From Cercospora beticola (Eukaryota > Ascomycota > Dothideomycetes > Mycosphaerellales > Mycosphaerellaceae): 64,000 nt of DNA. The stretch lies in the NCBI RefSeq assembly GCF_033473495.1, contig NC_088941.1, positions 1,798,001-1,862,000 of the forward strand, written 5' to 3'. Both the position numbers and the translations under genes were made by a program. Position 1 is the stretch's first letter. Each line of letters opens with the position of its first letter. The notes under the pieces were generated by a model. It did no database searches. It was not told where the DNA came from and saw only the letters and a program-made list of their open reading frames with translations. Of this stretch, positions 55,429 to 64,000 are shown one piece after another.

Positions 55429-56598
55429 ATGGCTGCCGTAGCCCGCTGCTCCTTGCTGGGGCTCCCCACCGAGATTCGACTGCATATCTACCAGCTGCTC
55501 TTCGCCTCGCTTGAAGTCCGTGTCCAACGAGGTCCAGAACGCCTGCACAGCGATGTCCGCTACGAAACGTCGAGCGACGACAACGACGACGACGACCGCG
55601 AAGAAGAGTATGATGCCGAGCAGGTGGAAGAGCAAGACAGACCTGGTCGCTTTGTGGACACCGACGGCCGCAATGCTGAAGTCTCCTGGCGCGATTGGAC
55701 TGCGACATCAGATCGAAATGTAGCCACCAGCCGGGGCCTGTCCCTGTTGCCGGGCCTGCCGCTCGAGGTTCGCGCACTCCGCTGTGTGTGCAAGCAGATA
55801 TCCAGCGAGATCGACGACAGCTGGCACTCGGCCGTCACCTATCACTTCGCCTCGACAGTCGCCTTCGTCGATGTGCTCAGCCAATGGGCAGATGAGAAGC
55901 TCCGCGCGCTTCGCCATATATACGTGGTGGACACTCCTTTGCCAGTCTACGCCTTCGCGAAACCAGATTTCTATGTCACTCACAACTTCAACGAAGCTTT
56001 GTCGCTTTTTCCAGGTCTACAGCTCGACTCACTCACCGTTGAGAACGTCTGGCTTTTGCCGGGTGGGAAACCTCGCGATGCCTGGTGCGCCTCCGCTACC
56101 ACGGGCACTCTGAAGCGTCTTCTGACCACCGATGGATGGAGAACACTACGCTACATGTCCGGCATACTCCCACTGTCACCCACGCAAATGAAGCAGCTCG
56201 ACATGGCCATCGAAACCTATTGTATCGAGAAGCAAGAGCCAGATTTCCGCTATGGACTTGGCCGAGTCAGGCCGCAACCATATTCGTCGCACAATATACT
56301 GATTCCCGGTGAACCCCCCGAAGATGAAAATGTGACCAAAGAACTTGTCGAGCAATGGTATAAAGAGCATCCTGAGGAAGTCCCTCTCCGAGAGGAGGAT
56401 CACTATCTCGACGATGTGAAGGAGTTGCATCTTGCAATGTGGGCCCAACGCGGTGCAAATTCGACCTTTACGCAGGACGGAAGCGCCATTTCGTCGACTC
56501 TAGAGAGTCTGAAATCGAACATATCTTGGGTTGAGCTGAGGCAGACTGATGACTATCTTGTCGATGATGGAGTCGAGGATCCAGCTAGCCATCTTTGA
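55429..56598 (+). CDS. F-box-like hypothetical protein, 389 aa
   Basis: This intronless frame begins with a LLGLPTEIRLHIYQLLF block at residues 9-25, the same F-box-like motif as the gene at 21 kb, followed directly by a low-complexity acidic stretch (about residues 43-65). A second LPGLPLEVRALRCVCKQI block near residue 107 continues the pattern seen in this fungal family, where the motif precedes a helical region with conserved Trp and Leu. The C-terminal half is acidic with WY and HLAMW segments. No enzyme signature is present. The two F-box-like genes in the window are not obvious tandem copies. Confidence 0.65.
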   Translation: MAAVARCSLLGLPTEIRLHIYQLLFASLEVRVQRGPERLHSDVRYETSSDDNDDDDREEEYDAEQVEEQDRPGRFVDTDGRNAEVSWRDWTATSDRNVATSRGLSLLPGLPLEVRALRCVCKQISSEIDDSWHSAVTYHFASTVAFVDVLSQWADEKLRALRHIYVVDTPLPVYAFAKPDFYVTHNFNEALSLFPGLQLDSLTVENVWLLPGGKPRDAWCASATTGTLKRLLTTDGWRTLRYMSGILPLSPTQMKQLDMAIETYCIEKQEPDFRYGLGRVRPQPYSSHNILIPGEPPEDENVTKELVEQWYKEHPEEVPLREEDHYLDDVKELHLAMWAQRGANSTFTQDGSAISSTLESLKSNISWVELRQTDDYLVDDGVEDPASHL

Positions 56599-57399
56599 TG
56601 TCGCGAATACTGTGCTCAACGCCGATTCCAGCGCGGTCTGGACGCACACTGCAGCATCGGATTACAGGTTGTCGAACGACGCTTGCGATGAGGAAACCAC
56701 GATCGCAGCACTTACAGTCCAAGTTGCTACGAGGATATCTTGAATGGTTTTGCTGCAGAAGGCCTCCATCTTGCACAGATTGCTGACGTTGATGCTATAT
56801 TGTACCAGCATCCGCACGCAACATTGGCAGACAACGTTCAACGACAGCAGGTCTTGCAATTGCGCCTTAGCCGTGAGTGTAGGCCGACTCGGAATCGTGA
56901 TCGAAGGACAACCACTAGACCCTAATTAGGCTTCCTGTGCGCTCTGCTCGTCTAAGAACGATGCGGCAGCATCGCATCAGCCATACTCACACATAAAAAG
57001 TGCATACATCGACAAGCAAAGCTGGCCGCTGGGAAGTACGTGTTTATGATGAATGGCTTCATGCAGGTACATGTGTCAAGCAACATGCTAAGCCATGCCT
57101 CATCCGTCAGCCCTCGAAGCTTAAGACACGGTAAATGCACATCATTGCCTTCGAAGCTAAGGCGGCTCTGAGTCCGACGACGTACAACCAGACGTTTGAG
57201 TCGTGGCCGGCTGGCAAAGCAAGGCTGCGACGAATCGAATCTCTGCGAAATGCAACTTCATGACCCAAGCACACAAGCTACAACCCAACATAGACGATCA
57301 TGCCTCCTGTCCATAACACATATTACTTGTCGAAGCCTCATCACTGGTTTTGATGGTTCTTGCCACCCTATACGAGCTCTCCCATTCTGGTTCTTCGCA
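56599..57399. other. Intergenic region upstream of the heme-thiolate peroxidase
   Basis: These 801 bp lie between two plus-strand genes. The peroxidase frame opens further upstream with an ATG at 57196, but the signal peptide begins at 57400, so the extra part is taken as untranslated. No other gene is supported. Confidence 0.5.
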
Positions 57400-58930
57400 A
57401 TGTTTGTCAGCAGCACGCGTGCAGCGCTTCTCTTCGCAGCGCAGGCTGCTGCTTATCCCTGGGTAGTGCATGCACCTGGGGTCGACTCTTCGGCACTCCC
57501 TCCACGCGCTGCGAATCTTGCGCGACGAGATTCTCCTGGCTGTCCTTTCAATGCAAATCATGAACCTGGATTCTCCAGCACGGATGAGTTTCCTTATCTC
57601 GGCGCGAAGAACGGACTGCCGGGGACAGGGAAGGGTGGTATTCAGGTACCGGCTCCTGGCGATGTAGCGCATGAGTACAAGGAGCCGAATCCGCAGACTG
57701 ATATTCGAGGGCCTTGTCCTGGTATGCATGACATTTCGAGGGGAGAACGCTCGTAGCTGACGTTTGCTAGCATTGAACGCTCTGGCGAACCATGGCTTTA
57801 GTCAGTTATCCCAGTGGGAGCACTATGCTCAACTGTAGGTATCGTATGTCGTATTGGCTAACGAGTGTTCACAGTCGCCCACGATGGTATTACAACATAC
57901 AACGAACTCATGGACGCCCAGCAGAATGTTTTCAATGTCGGATTCGATCTCGCTACCATTCTCGCCATTGCAGGCGTTGGTCAAGGTGGCGACTTGCTTG
58001 AGACGAAGAAGCTGTCCATCGGGTGTGATGCCAGCTCACGCACGTCCGGTATCATCGGCGGTCTATTAGGTGACGAGCTTGGCCTCAATGGACATAACCA
58101 CTTCGAATCCGACACTTCTTTGACACGAAACGATTACTACCTCTCCCCAACCCGAGACAACTACAGCTTCAATTCCACTCTATTCACCAGCATGATGGCC
58201 GCCTGTGACGGCGAATGCGACCGCTCCAAACTTTCCGTCTACCGCAAGCAACGATATGAGGAATCCAAGAGAGACAATGGACAATTCTTCTTCGGTATCC
58301 ACCTCCCACCAAAGAAATCCAACCCAAGAACAACATACTAATCCCATTCCTCCTACAGGCCCTATCCAAATCGCCCTCTACGCCGCCGCAGCCTTCGTCT
58401 ACGACCTCTTCGGCACAGGCCCCACAGCCTCCGAAGCAACCATAATGTCCTTCTTCGGCGCCACCAAATCCCCCTCCACCGGCGAATACACATTCACCGG
58501 CGGCGAACGCATCCCACCAAACTGGACCAACCGCCTCACCCCCTACGGTGAACTCCAACTCATCCCCGAATTCACAGCAATGTACCTCGAAAACCCCGTT
58601 CCCTTTGGATTTAATTCCGGTCCCAACAATTTCTTGGGATTGAATTTTAGTTCGTATATCAAGGATGGGAAGCTAAATGAGGAGAGTGTGAAGGGTTTGC
58701 CTTGTGCTTTGTATTTGGCTCTGGGGACTGTGCCGAGTGCGACGGGGGAGTTGTTGAATTTACCCGTGAGGGTGGTGAATGTTATTGCGGAGAAGGTTGC
58801 GCCTTTTATGAGGGATTTGGGGTGTCCGAATAATTATAATGATGGAGATCAAAGTCCTGGGCCGCTTGCAGGTGGGGTAGAGGGAGGTGATGGTGGTGGT
58901 GGTGGGTTGTTGGGGTTGGGAGGGCTTTGA
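57400..58930 (+). CDS. Secreted heme-thiolate peroxidase (chloroperoxidase/peroxygenase family)
   Basis: Exons 57400-57721, 57771-57800, 57875-58294 and 58359-58930 give 447 residues. The signal peptide is at residues 1-18. The proximal heme-ligand motif GPCPALNALANHGF (Cys near 106) is assembled across two introns, one of the exons having only 30 nt. The distal acid-base motif reads FESDTSLTR (about residues 194-202), corresponding to the E-H/G-D-x-S motif of chloroperoxidases and unspecific peroxygenases, with Ser in the middle position. GQFFFGPIQIALYAAAAF is restored by removing the last intron. These enzymes use hydrogen peroxide to halogenate or oxygenate organic substrates; the substrate here is unknown. 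The extreme C-terminus is Gly-rich. Confidence 0.9.
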
Positions 58931-59032
58931 TGAGAGTGCCCGGGTTGTGGGTTTGAGTCATGATGATATGATATGATTTCGATGATGATCTGTACGAGTA
59001 TGCAATGGCGAAACTCATAATATCCTGCCACC

Positions 59033-60681
59033 TCATACTCTCGTATCCTTATGACCATCCACTATCATCGTCGTGTACACTCGATCTTCGCTCCCACTGT
59101 CACCCAAGTGTTCCAAAGCTTTCCTTCTGACAGCCTCATTATCGAACGCAGCTCTTGAATGGAAGATCTGCTCCATTTCTTCCAATGTCCTGCCTTTTGT
59201 CTCCTTGAAGAACAAGAACACTCCAATTGCCATGATGATGTCGAGGCAAGCGTAGAAGAGGAATGTATAGGAGCCCCAAGCTGCGATCATGTACGGTGTC
59301 ACGAGCGAGAAGAGGAAGTTGAAGAGCCATTGCGTGGCTACACCGGTGGAAGTTCCGATTTCACGGATGCGGGAGGGGAAGATCTGTTTGGGCGTGAGTC
59401 AGCTAACCGAATGGTCATCACATGTTGAGTAGTTTGATCTCACCTCTGCAGTGTATGGCCATGGTACTGGACCCCATGAGAATTGGTAGACCGAATTCGT
59501 GAGGAAGATCAGCGCAACTGTTGCGATTCCGGCTCCGGTTGTCTGGTTGTTCACTGGGGCTGGAGTGGTATTGTTGACGACCGCAACAATGACGAAAAGG
59601 CCCGACATGATAAGCGCTGAGATCCAGAGTGTTGGCTTGCGTCCCCATCGTTCCGAGAAGAGGAAGATGTATGTTGCGACAGTGATGAACTTTTCGGCAC
59701 CGAAAAGTCCTGTGATGAGAAGATTCTTGTCTCCAGCTCCGACGAGCAATTTGAAGAATTGTGGTCCGAAGTAAGCAAGTGCTGTCATTCCGGTGCACTG
59801 CTGCCCAAGGAATACTCCAAAGGCGAGTGCAAGGCGATATCGGTTCGCGGGCTCCAGCAATTCCTTCTTCCTGAACCCTTCAGTCGCCAGAAGCTCTGCC
59901 GCGATACCAGCTTTGATTTCGTCGAATTCGGCCTTGACCTCAGGACCACTGTCTGCTCGCATCCAAGTCAGGGCTTCCCAGGCCTCGTCGTTTCTTCCCT
60001 TCGTAGCGAGCCATCGGATCGATTCCTTCTGCCAGAAGAGGCCGATACCAAGAACAGCTGCTGGTAACATTTGCAATCCTACGGGAATCTGCCACTGTGC
60101 TGAAGACACAGGCATATCGTGGACTGTAGCGTAGTCGACCCAATATGATATTAAAACACCTGCTGCGAAGAGCAACTGCATGCCAGATCCCAGCTTTCCT
60201 CTGATCTCTTTCGGTGCTTGTTCCGCGTTATAGCTGGGTACTACAGCTGTTGCTGACCCGAGTCCCAGGCCAGAGACGAAGCGTCCAATGTAGAAACACA
60301 CTAACGAGTGTGAGGGTATTACTTGCAGAATGACTCCAATAATAAAGACGGTGCAAGCCACTTGTACGGTTTTCTTACGCCCAAATCGTTCCGATACGGG
60401 AAAGATAGCGCAGGCAGCGAGGAAGGCACCGACATTCTGTAATGAGACCATTACTGCAGAGACGGTGGTGTTGTCCGAGTATCCGAAATCGCGTTTGTAG
60501 GATGTCATGGTAAGGACGCCGCCTGGATCAAATGTATCAGTTTCTAAAAGCTTTCTGCTGTTGCTTCTCACATACCAACAATGCCTGTGTCGTACCCAAA
60601 GAGGAAACCAGCAGTGCAAATGAAGAATCCAAAGAAGTATGCCCGGAAGGCACCGAGCCGGGTACCTTGCAGCTTTGCCAT
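59033..60681 (-). CDS. MFS sugar porter
   Basis: Three exons (60681-60576, 60522-59444, 59383-59033) give 511 residues with about 12 membrane helices. Sugar-porter signatures are present: GYDTGIVGGVLTM in helix 1 (joined over intron 1), RFGRKKT, the GRFVSGLGLGSATAVVPSYNAEQAP block between helices 4 and 5, ERWGRKP, and the KETKGRTLEEME stretch after helix 12. The helix-7 region reads LGQQCTGMTALAYFGPQFF, where hexose transporters usually carry QQxxGxNxxxYY. This variation hints at a non-standard substrate, possibly a sugar acid or polyol. The specific sugar cannot be decided. It is convergent to the peroxidase gene with only about 100 bp between stops. Confidence 0.92.
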
Positions 60682-61679
60682 GATCGTACACGAGCTCCTG
60701 GAGCAAGAGGTGTCGTCGATGGCACAGGACAGCAAAGGTCAAGTGAAGTCACAAGACAAGAGCCCCCAAACTTTCCAAGACCAAAAGTGAGACAGCTCGC
60801 GAACAAGACTCCAGGACCTGGGAACTTTAAAGTCTAATAATAAGCCACAGGTACCGCGGAGATGTGTACCAAGTCAGCCGCATGCCAATCGCAATGCTTC
60901 TGCATGCAAGCACAAAGACATCTTCTTGGGGTCCTGCTGAAAGCTCATGCGACAGGGTAGAGCTTCTCGTGCGTACCAATGCAGCACGCAAAAGCACGCC
61001 ATGCGTCTAGCATAGCTTTCATTGTCTGTCGGAACAGGGGTCTGCGCGTGGAGAAGCTGCTCCGATGTGGTGGTTGAGGTTGCAAGAACCGGCCAGCGGT
61101 TGGTCGGCGAAGCGCACGCGACGATCCCTTCTTTGTCAACGCCACGTGCTTGCAGCATGCAAGCAAGCAAGGAATGTACTGTATGCTGTGCTCCCCATAG
61201 CGACGAATTCGACAAGCGCAACGAGCCTGATTGCCATGTGCCAGACTTGCATCAGTTGCAATCGACTGCTTTCGTCCTCCAGTCGATGAAAGGACTCCAT
61301 TGACCAATTCGGAAGCAATGTCTCAACGATACCGTATCGAGCATGTTTGCCGCTGTGTTGGTCCATCGGCAGCGGATGATCTGGCTTCGAGTTCGTGTCC
61401 ACGTTGGAGATCCGACAGCAGAAAGTTGTGCTGAAGCCGACGAGCCGACGGACCTTGCAGCATTTGATGGCAGGCGATTCTTCCAGCCGGTGATGTTGAG
61501 GCCCGATGTCATCGCAGGATCCGTGTTCGCGACAAGCATTGGGGTAAGGCTTCGCTAGCGAGGAGGCGGCTTCCTTGAGGCTGACGAAAGACTTGTGGTC
61601 TGGCTGTGACGACGGTGATATATTCGGCAGAACATCGGCAATGTGTTCTGTAGGTGTTGAGCATCGGGGTCCTTAGACC
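60682..61679. other. Intergenic region between the MFS porter and the Zn2Cys6 gene
   Basis: This is about 1 kb holding the porter promoter (left) and the 3' region of the transcription factor gene (right). Short frames on both strands have no family resemblance. I looked for paired CGG half-sites that might bind the neighbouring regulator and did not find a convincing one by eye. Confidence 0.45.
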
Positions 61680-63899
61680 TCAACTGCCACTCGCTTTCAT
61701 ACTTGGATCGATAAGAGAGACTTGTATGCGCTTGAGAATTTTGCAGTCCTCTGCGCAGATTGCTGACAATGCGCTCAGCCTGTCCAGATAGTTGGTGGTT
61801 TGTTCGTACGCAAGCCGCAAATATGACAACGAGACCAAGTGCTTCAGACGCTCGTTGCGATGTATTGCAGTCAACACAAGCAGGTCATGAAACTGCTCGT
61901 GAATGATTGATACCATGTTGCCTTGGAAAGACGATGTAGATAAACCGTCGAAAGCCCCGAGCTTCTGCTTAAGAGCTTGCGTGGACAGTTGTGCGAGGCG
62001 CATGATTTCTGCCTCCCCAGACTCTTTGACCAAATTGTCGATGGCAGAGATGATACGACGCTCTGATTTGGGCCGGAGTCGTCCGTTGGCGTCTTTCGAA
62101 CAGGTCTGCAAGTCCATTCCGTGCCGGATCCCAGGAAGGATGTGCAAGACGAAGTCGAGGAACGGTCGTAAGATGCTGAGCTTGACTTTCCAGTATTCAT
62201 GTCGTAGTTGTGCAGACTCAAGTTCCGATGGCGGAGAATCGCGTTCCTCATCCCAACGAAGCAATGGGTGAAGTCGTGTGCGCCACAGCTGCAGACCGGC
62301 GGCGTGCCGTTTGACCACTGTCATTATTTCCGAGGAATTATTGCTATCAACAGCACTTTCGTACAGATGCTCATCCACCTCGCATTGGATACCATGCAGT
62401 TCGCATAACGCGTTGCAGATAAGGAGACTCGTCTCATCAGCTGTCTGGGGCAATGTCTGACTCGTTGTGGCTTGCGGGAGGGAGAGATCGCGCACGAGCT
62501 GTTGGAGGCCGCTCTTCGGTAAAAGCAGTTCGCTCGGAATGCTATTCTCCAGCTGGAGACAGCACCATGCTGCTAACACTGCTCGCCGATCCCGACTGTG
62601 GCGGTTGGATGCAGATTTGCCATGCTGTTCTATGCGATCCTGGCGTCGCAAAAGATGCAACAAGACGCGACCAGCCATCGAATACCAGCTGGCACTCTCC
62701 GCTAACCGGCCAATCTGTGCTTTATACATTCCCGCCAGCATGAACATATGAGCATGGACGAGGTCGTATCCATCGATCTGCGTTGCAATGACTCTACTTG
62801 CTTCTAGGTAATACGAGTATCCAGGCGGCGCAGCTGCGAACATCGTACTCTCAGGCAGGTGCTGTGATGAACCACGATCCGGAATGACCGTAGAGCCCAG
62901 AGCCAACACGAGGAGGGCTATGGCGTTGCCCGGTGATCGCTCGATGCGTCGTTTCTCTGCCGTTGTATCATGAGGTGACGCTGTTCGCCTCCTCTTCGAT
63001 GGTCGGTCCAGGTCAGACTCCAAGTTCATGGAACAAGTCGCACCGATCGCGTCAGAGGCATATGTGCAACGGAACAGATCGAACAAAGAGGTCACTCTGC
63101 TTCGTTGAAGGAAAGGCTGTAGTGGATATAGCCGTCTGAAGAAGCTCTCAATAAGCCTGTTGATTGTGCGGATGGTGAGGTCCATGTCGTCAGAATCCAA
63201 ATTTTTTGACATTTCGTGCAGAGGTGCGTTTCTTGCCTCAGCTCGAGCCGCGTAGTCTTCATCGATCGCCGTCGCAGATGCCACGAAAAGCTTGCGAATC
63301 TCCGGCCAGTGGAATACTGATCCTCGAATCTCGTCAGGCACCCGGCGTGTGCGATCTCCGCGCTTTGTACTAGGACCGGGCAGGAGAGCTCTTTGTGGCT
63401 CGTGAGTTATGGTTGGGTGTTTCGAACTTGCAATACTTTGCATGTGCACTTCGAGACTTTCAATCTTATCGGTCAGCGCTTGCAGGCCTTCTCCGTGCGT
63501 TGCCATCCAGGAGAGCATATACTCCACGATCTTGTCAACCTTGGTCGGGACTAGCGGTCGGTATGTACACTCGAAGTTGTTGGTTCTGCAGAACGTGCAT
63601 GGTTCGCCTTCGTCACACCGTTGTTTCCTGGTACGACACGGCTCACAAGCTTGTGTAGCTCGAGGCCTTTTCGGCTTGCTAGCAAGACCTTCGATCGGTG
63701 ATGTGCTTGTCGAGGTATCTGTTGGATGGAGGGCGTGTGTCGGAGCGTGCGATGAATACGAAGATGCTGGGATATGAGCAGAGACGTAGCTCCCTTGCGT
63801 CGAAGTCGGTAGCGGATAGTATTGCCAGTACTCGTTGGAAGCCGGCTGTTGCAATCCTTGTTGGAAGGAAGGACACGAATAGTACATGCCCTCAGCCAT
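61680..63899 (-). CDS. Zn2Cys6 fungal transcription factor, 739 aa
   Basis: The DNA-binding domain is complete, with cysteines at residues 85, 88, 95, 101, 104 and 111 (spacing CX2CX6CX5CX2CX6C), in a RATQACEPCRTRKQRC context. A short linker and a leucine-containing stretch that may be a dimerisation coiled coil (about 125-150) follow. The long helical middle-homology region runs from about 200 to 700 with the typical SFFRRLYPLQPFL pattern near 265. The N-terminal 75 residues are Tyr/Ser/Pro-rich. The ATG at 63899 is the first in frame; the frame stays open upstream to a GTG, and an upstream exon cannot be excluded. It lies upstream of and on the same strand as the MFS porter, whose regulation it might control; that link is inference. 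Confidence 0.88.
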   Translation of the reverse strand: MAEGMYYSCPSFQQGLQQPASNEYWQYYPLPTSTQGSYVSAHIPASSYSSHAPTHALHPTDTSTSTSPIEGLASKPKRPRATQACEPCRTRKQRCDEGEPCTFCRTNNFECTYRPLVPTKVDKIVEYMLSWMATHGEGLQALTDKIESLEVHMQSIASSKHPTITHEPQRALLPGPSTKRGDRTRRVPDEIRGSVFHWPEIRKLFVASATAIDEDYAARAEARNAPLHEMSKNLDSDDMDLTIRTINRLIESFFRRLYPLQPFLQRSRVTSLFDLFRCTYASDAIGATCSMNLESDLDRPSKRRRTASPHDTTAEKRRIERSPGNAIALLVLALGSTVIPDRGSSQHLPESTMFAAAPPGYSYYLEASRVIATQIDGYDLVHAHMFMLAGMYKAQIGRLAESASWYSMAGRVLLHLLRRQDRIEQHGKSASNRHSRDRRAVLAAWCCLQLENSIPSELLLPKSGLQQLVRDLSLPQATTSQTLPQTADETSLLICNALCELHGIQCEVDEHLYESAVDSNNSSEIMTVVKRHAAGLQLWRTRLHPLLRWDEERDSPPSELESAQLRHEYWKVKLSILRPFLDFVLHILPGIRHGMDLQTCSKDANGRLRPKSERRIISAIDNLVKESGEAEIMRLAQLSTQALKQKLGAFDGLSTSSFQGNMVSIIHEQFHDLLVLTAIHRNERLKHLVSLSYLRLAYEQTTNYLDRLSALSAICAEDCKILKRIQVSLIDPSMKASGS

Positions 63900-64000
63900 G
63901 TGGAAAGCAGTCTCACAACCACTGCAGTTAGCCCTCACACAAAAGAGGATCGTCTGAGCAGGATCGAACGAGGAAAGTGATCAATATGCAAGGATGACAT

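Overview
The window is nuclear DNA of a filamentous ascomycete. Most introns are 45-100 nt with GT-AG ends and a CTAAC-type branch site close to the acceptor. The gene content is typical of Pezizomycotina: ABCC transporters, an AP-1 mu chain, fungal complex I subunits, a Zn2Cys6 regulator, heme-thiolate peroxidase and a PL26-type lyase. A dothideomycete is my best guess from overall character, but I did not test it. No transposon, rRNA, tRNA or CRISPR-like structure was recognised. I rebuilt exon structures by hand from splice signals, reading frame and family resemblance; every spliced model below closes in frame.

Left part (1-5.9 kb): the cut 5' end of a gene, a 16-nt tandem repeat, a small six-cysteine secreted protein, a Pro/Ser-rich coiled-coil protein, the mitochondrial phosphatidylglycerophosphate synthase PGS1 and, divergent from it, the complex I subunit NDUFA12 with a 7-nt micro-exon.

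Housekeeping core (6.8-49.4 kb): a YBT1-type ABCC transporter, complex I LYR subunit NDUFA6, RNA polymerase I/III subunit RPC19, HIS3, the RSC remodeller ATPase STH1, an F-box-like protein, the mRNA-export scaffold SAC3, a YDR124W-like (DUF2841) protein, a 2.4-kb gene-poor gap, a ten-exon YCF1-type vacuolar ABCC pump, a small membrane protein, the ribosome-biogenesis ABCF ATPase ARB1, AP-1 mu (APM1), mitoribosomal bL27, a cysteine-rich secreted protein built from exon-sized modules, a probable peroxisomal enoyl-CoA isomerase/hydratase and a pICln-like protein.

Right part (50-64 kb) is richer in accessory and secreted functions: a Thr-rich secreted protein with duplicated exon-intron units, a PL26-like exo-rhamnogalacturonan lyase, an F-box-like protein, a heme-thiolate peroxidase, an MFS sugar porter and a Zn2Cys6 transcription factor. 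The lyase, sugar porter and regulator could form a loose plant-polysaccharide set, but nothing in the sequence proves co-regulation.

Genes are independent monocistronic units on both strands. Several pairs share short divergent promoters (PGS1/NDUFA12, RPC19/HIS3, APM1/bL27m, STH1/F-box). I found no clearly undescribed multi-gene system. The most unusual items are at gene-structure level: micro-exons, exon-aligned protein repeats, an apparent GC-AG intron, and an Asp in place of the catalytic Glu in ARB1.
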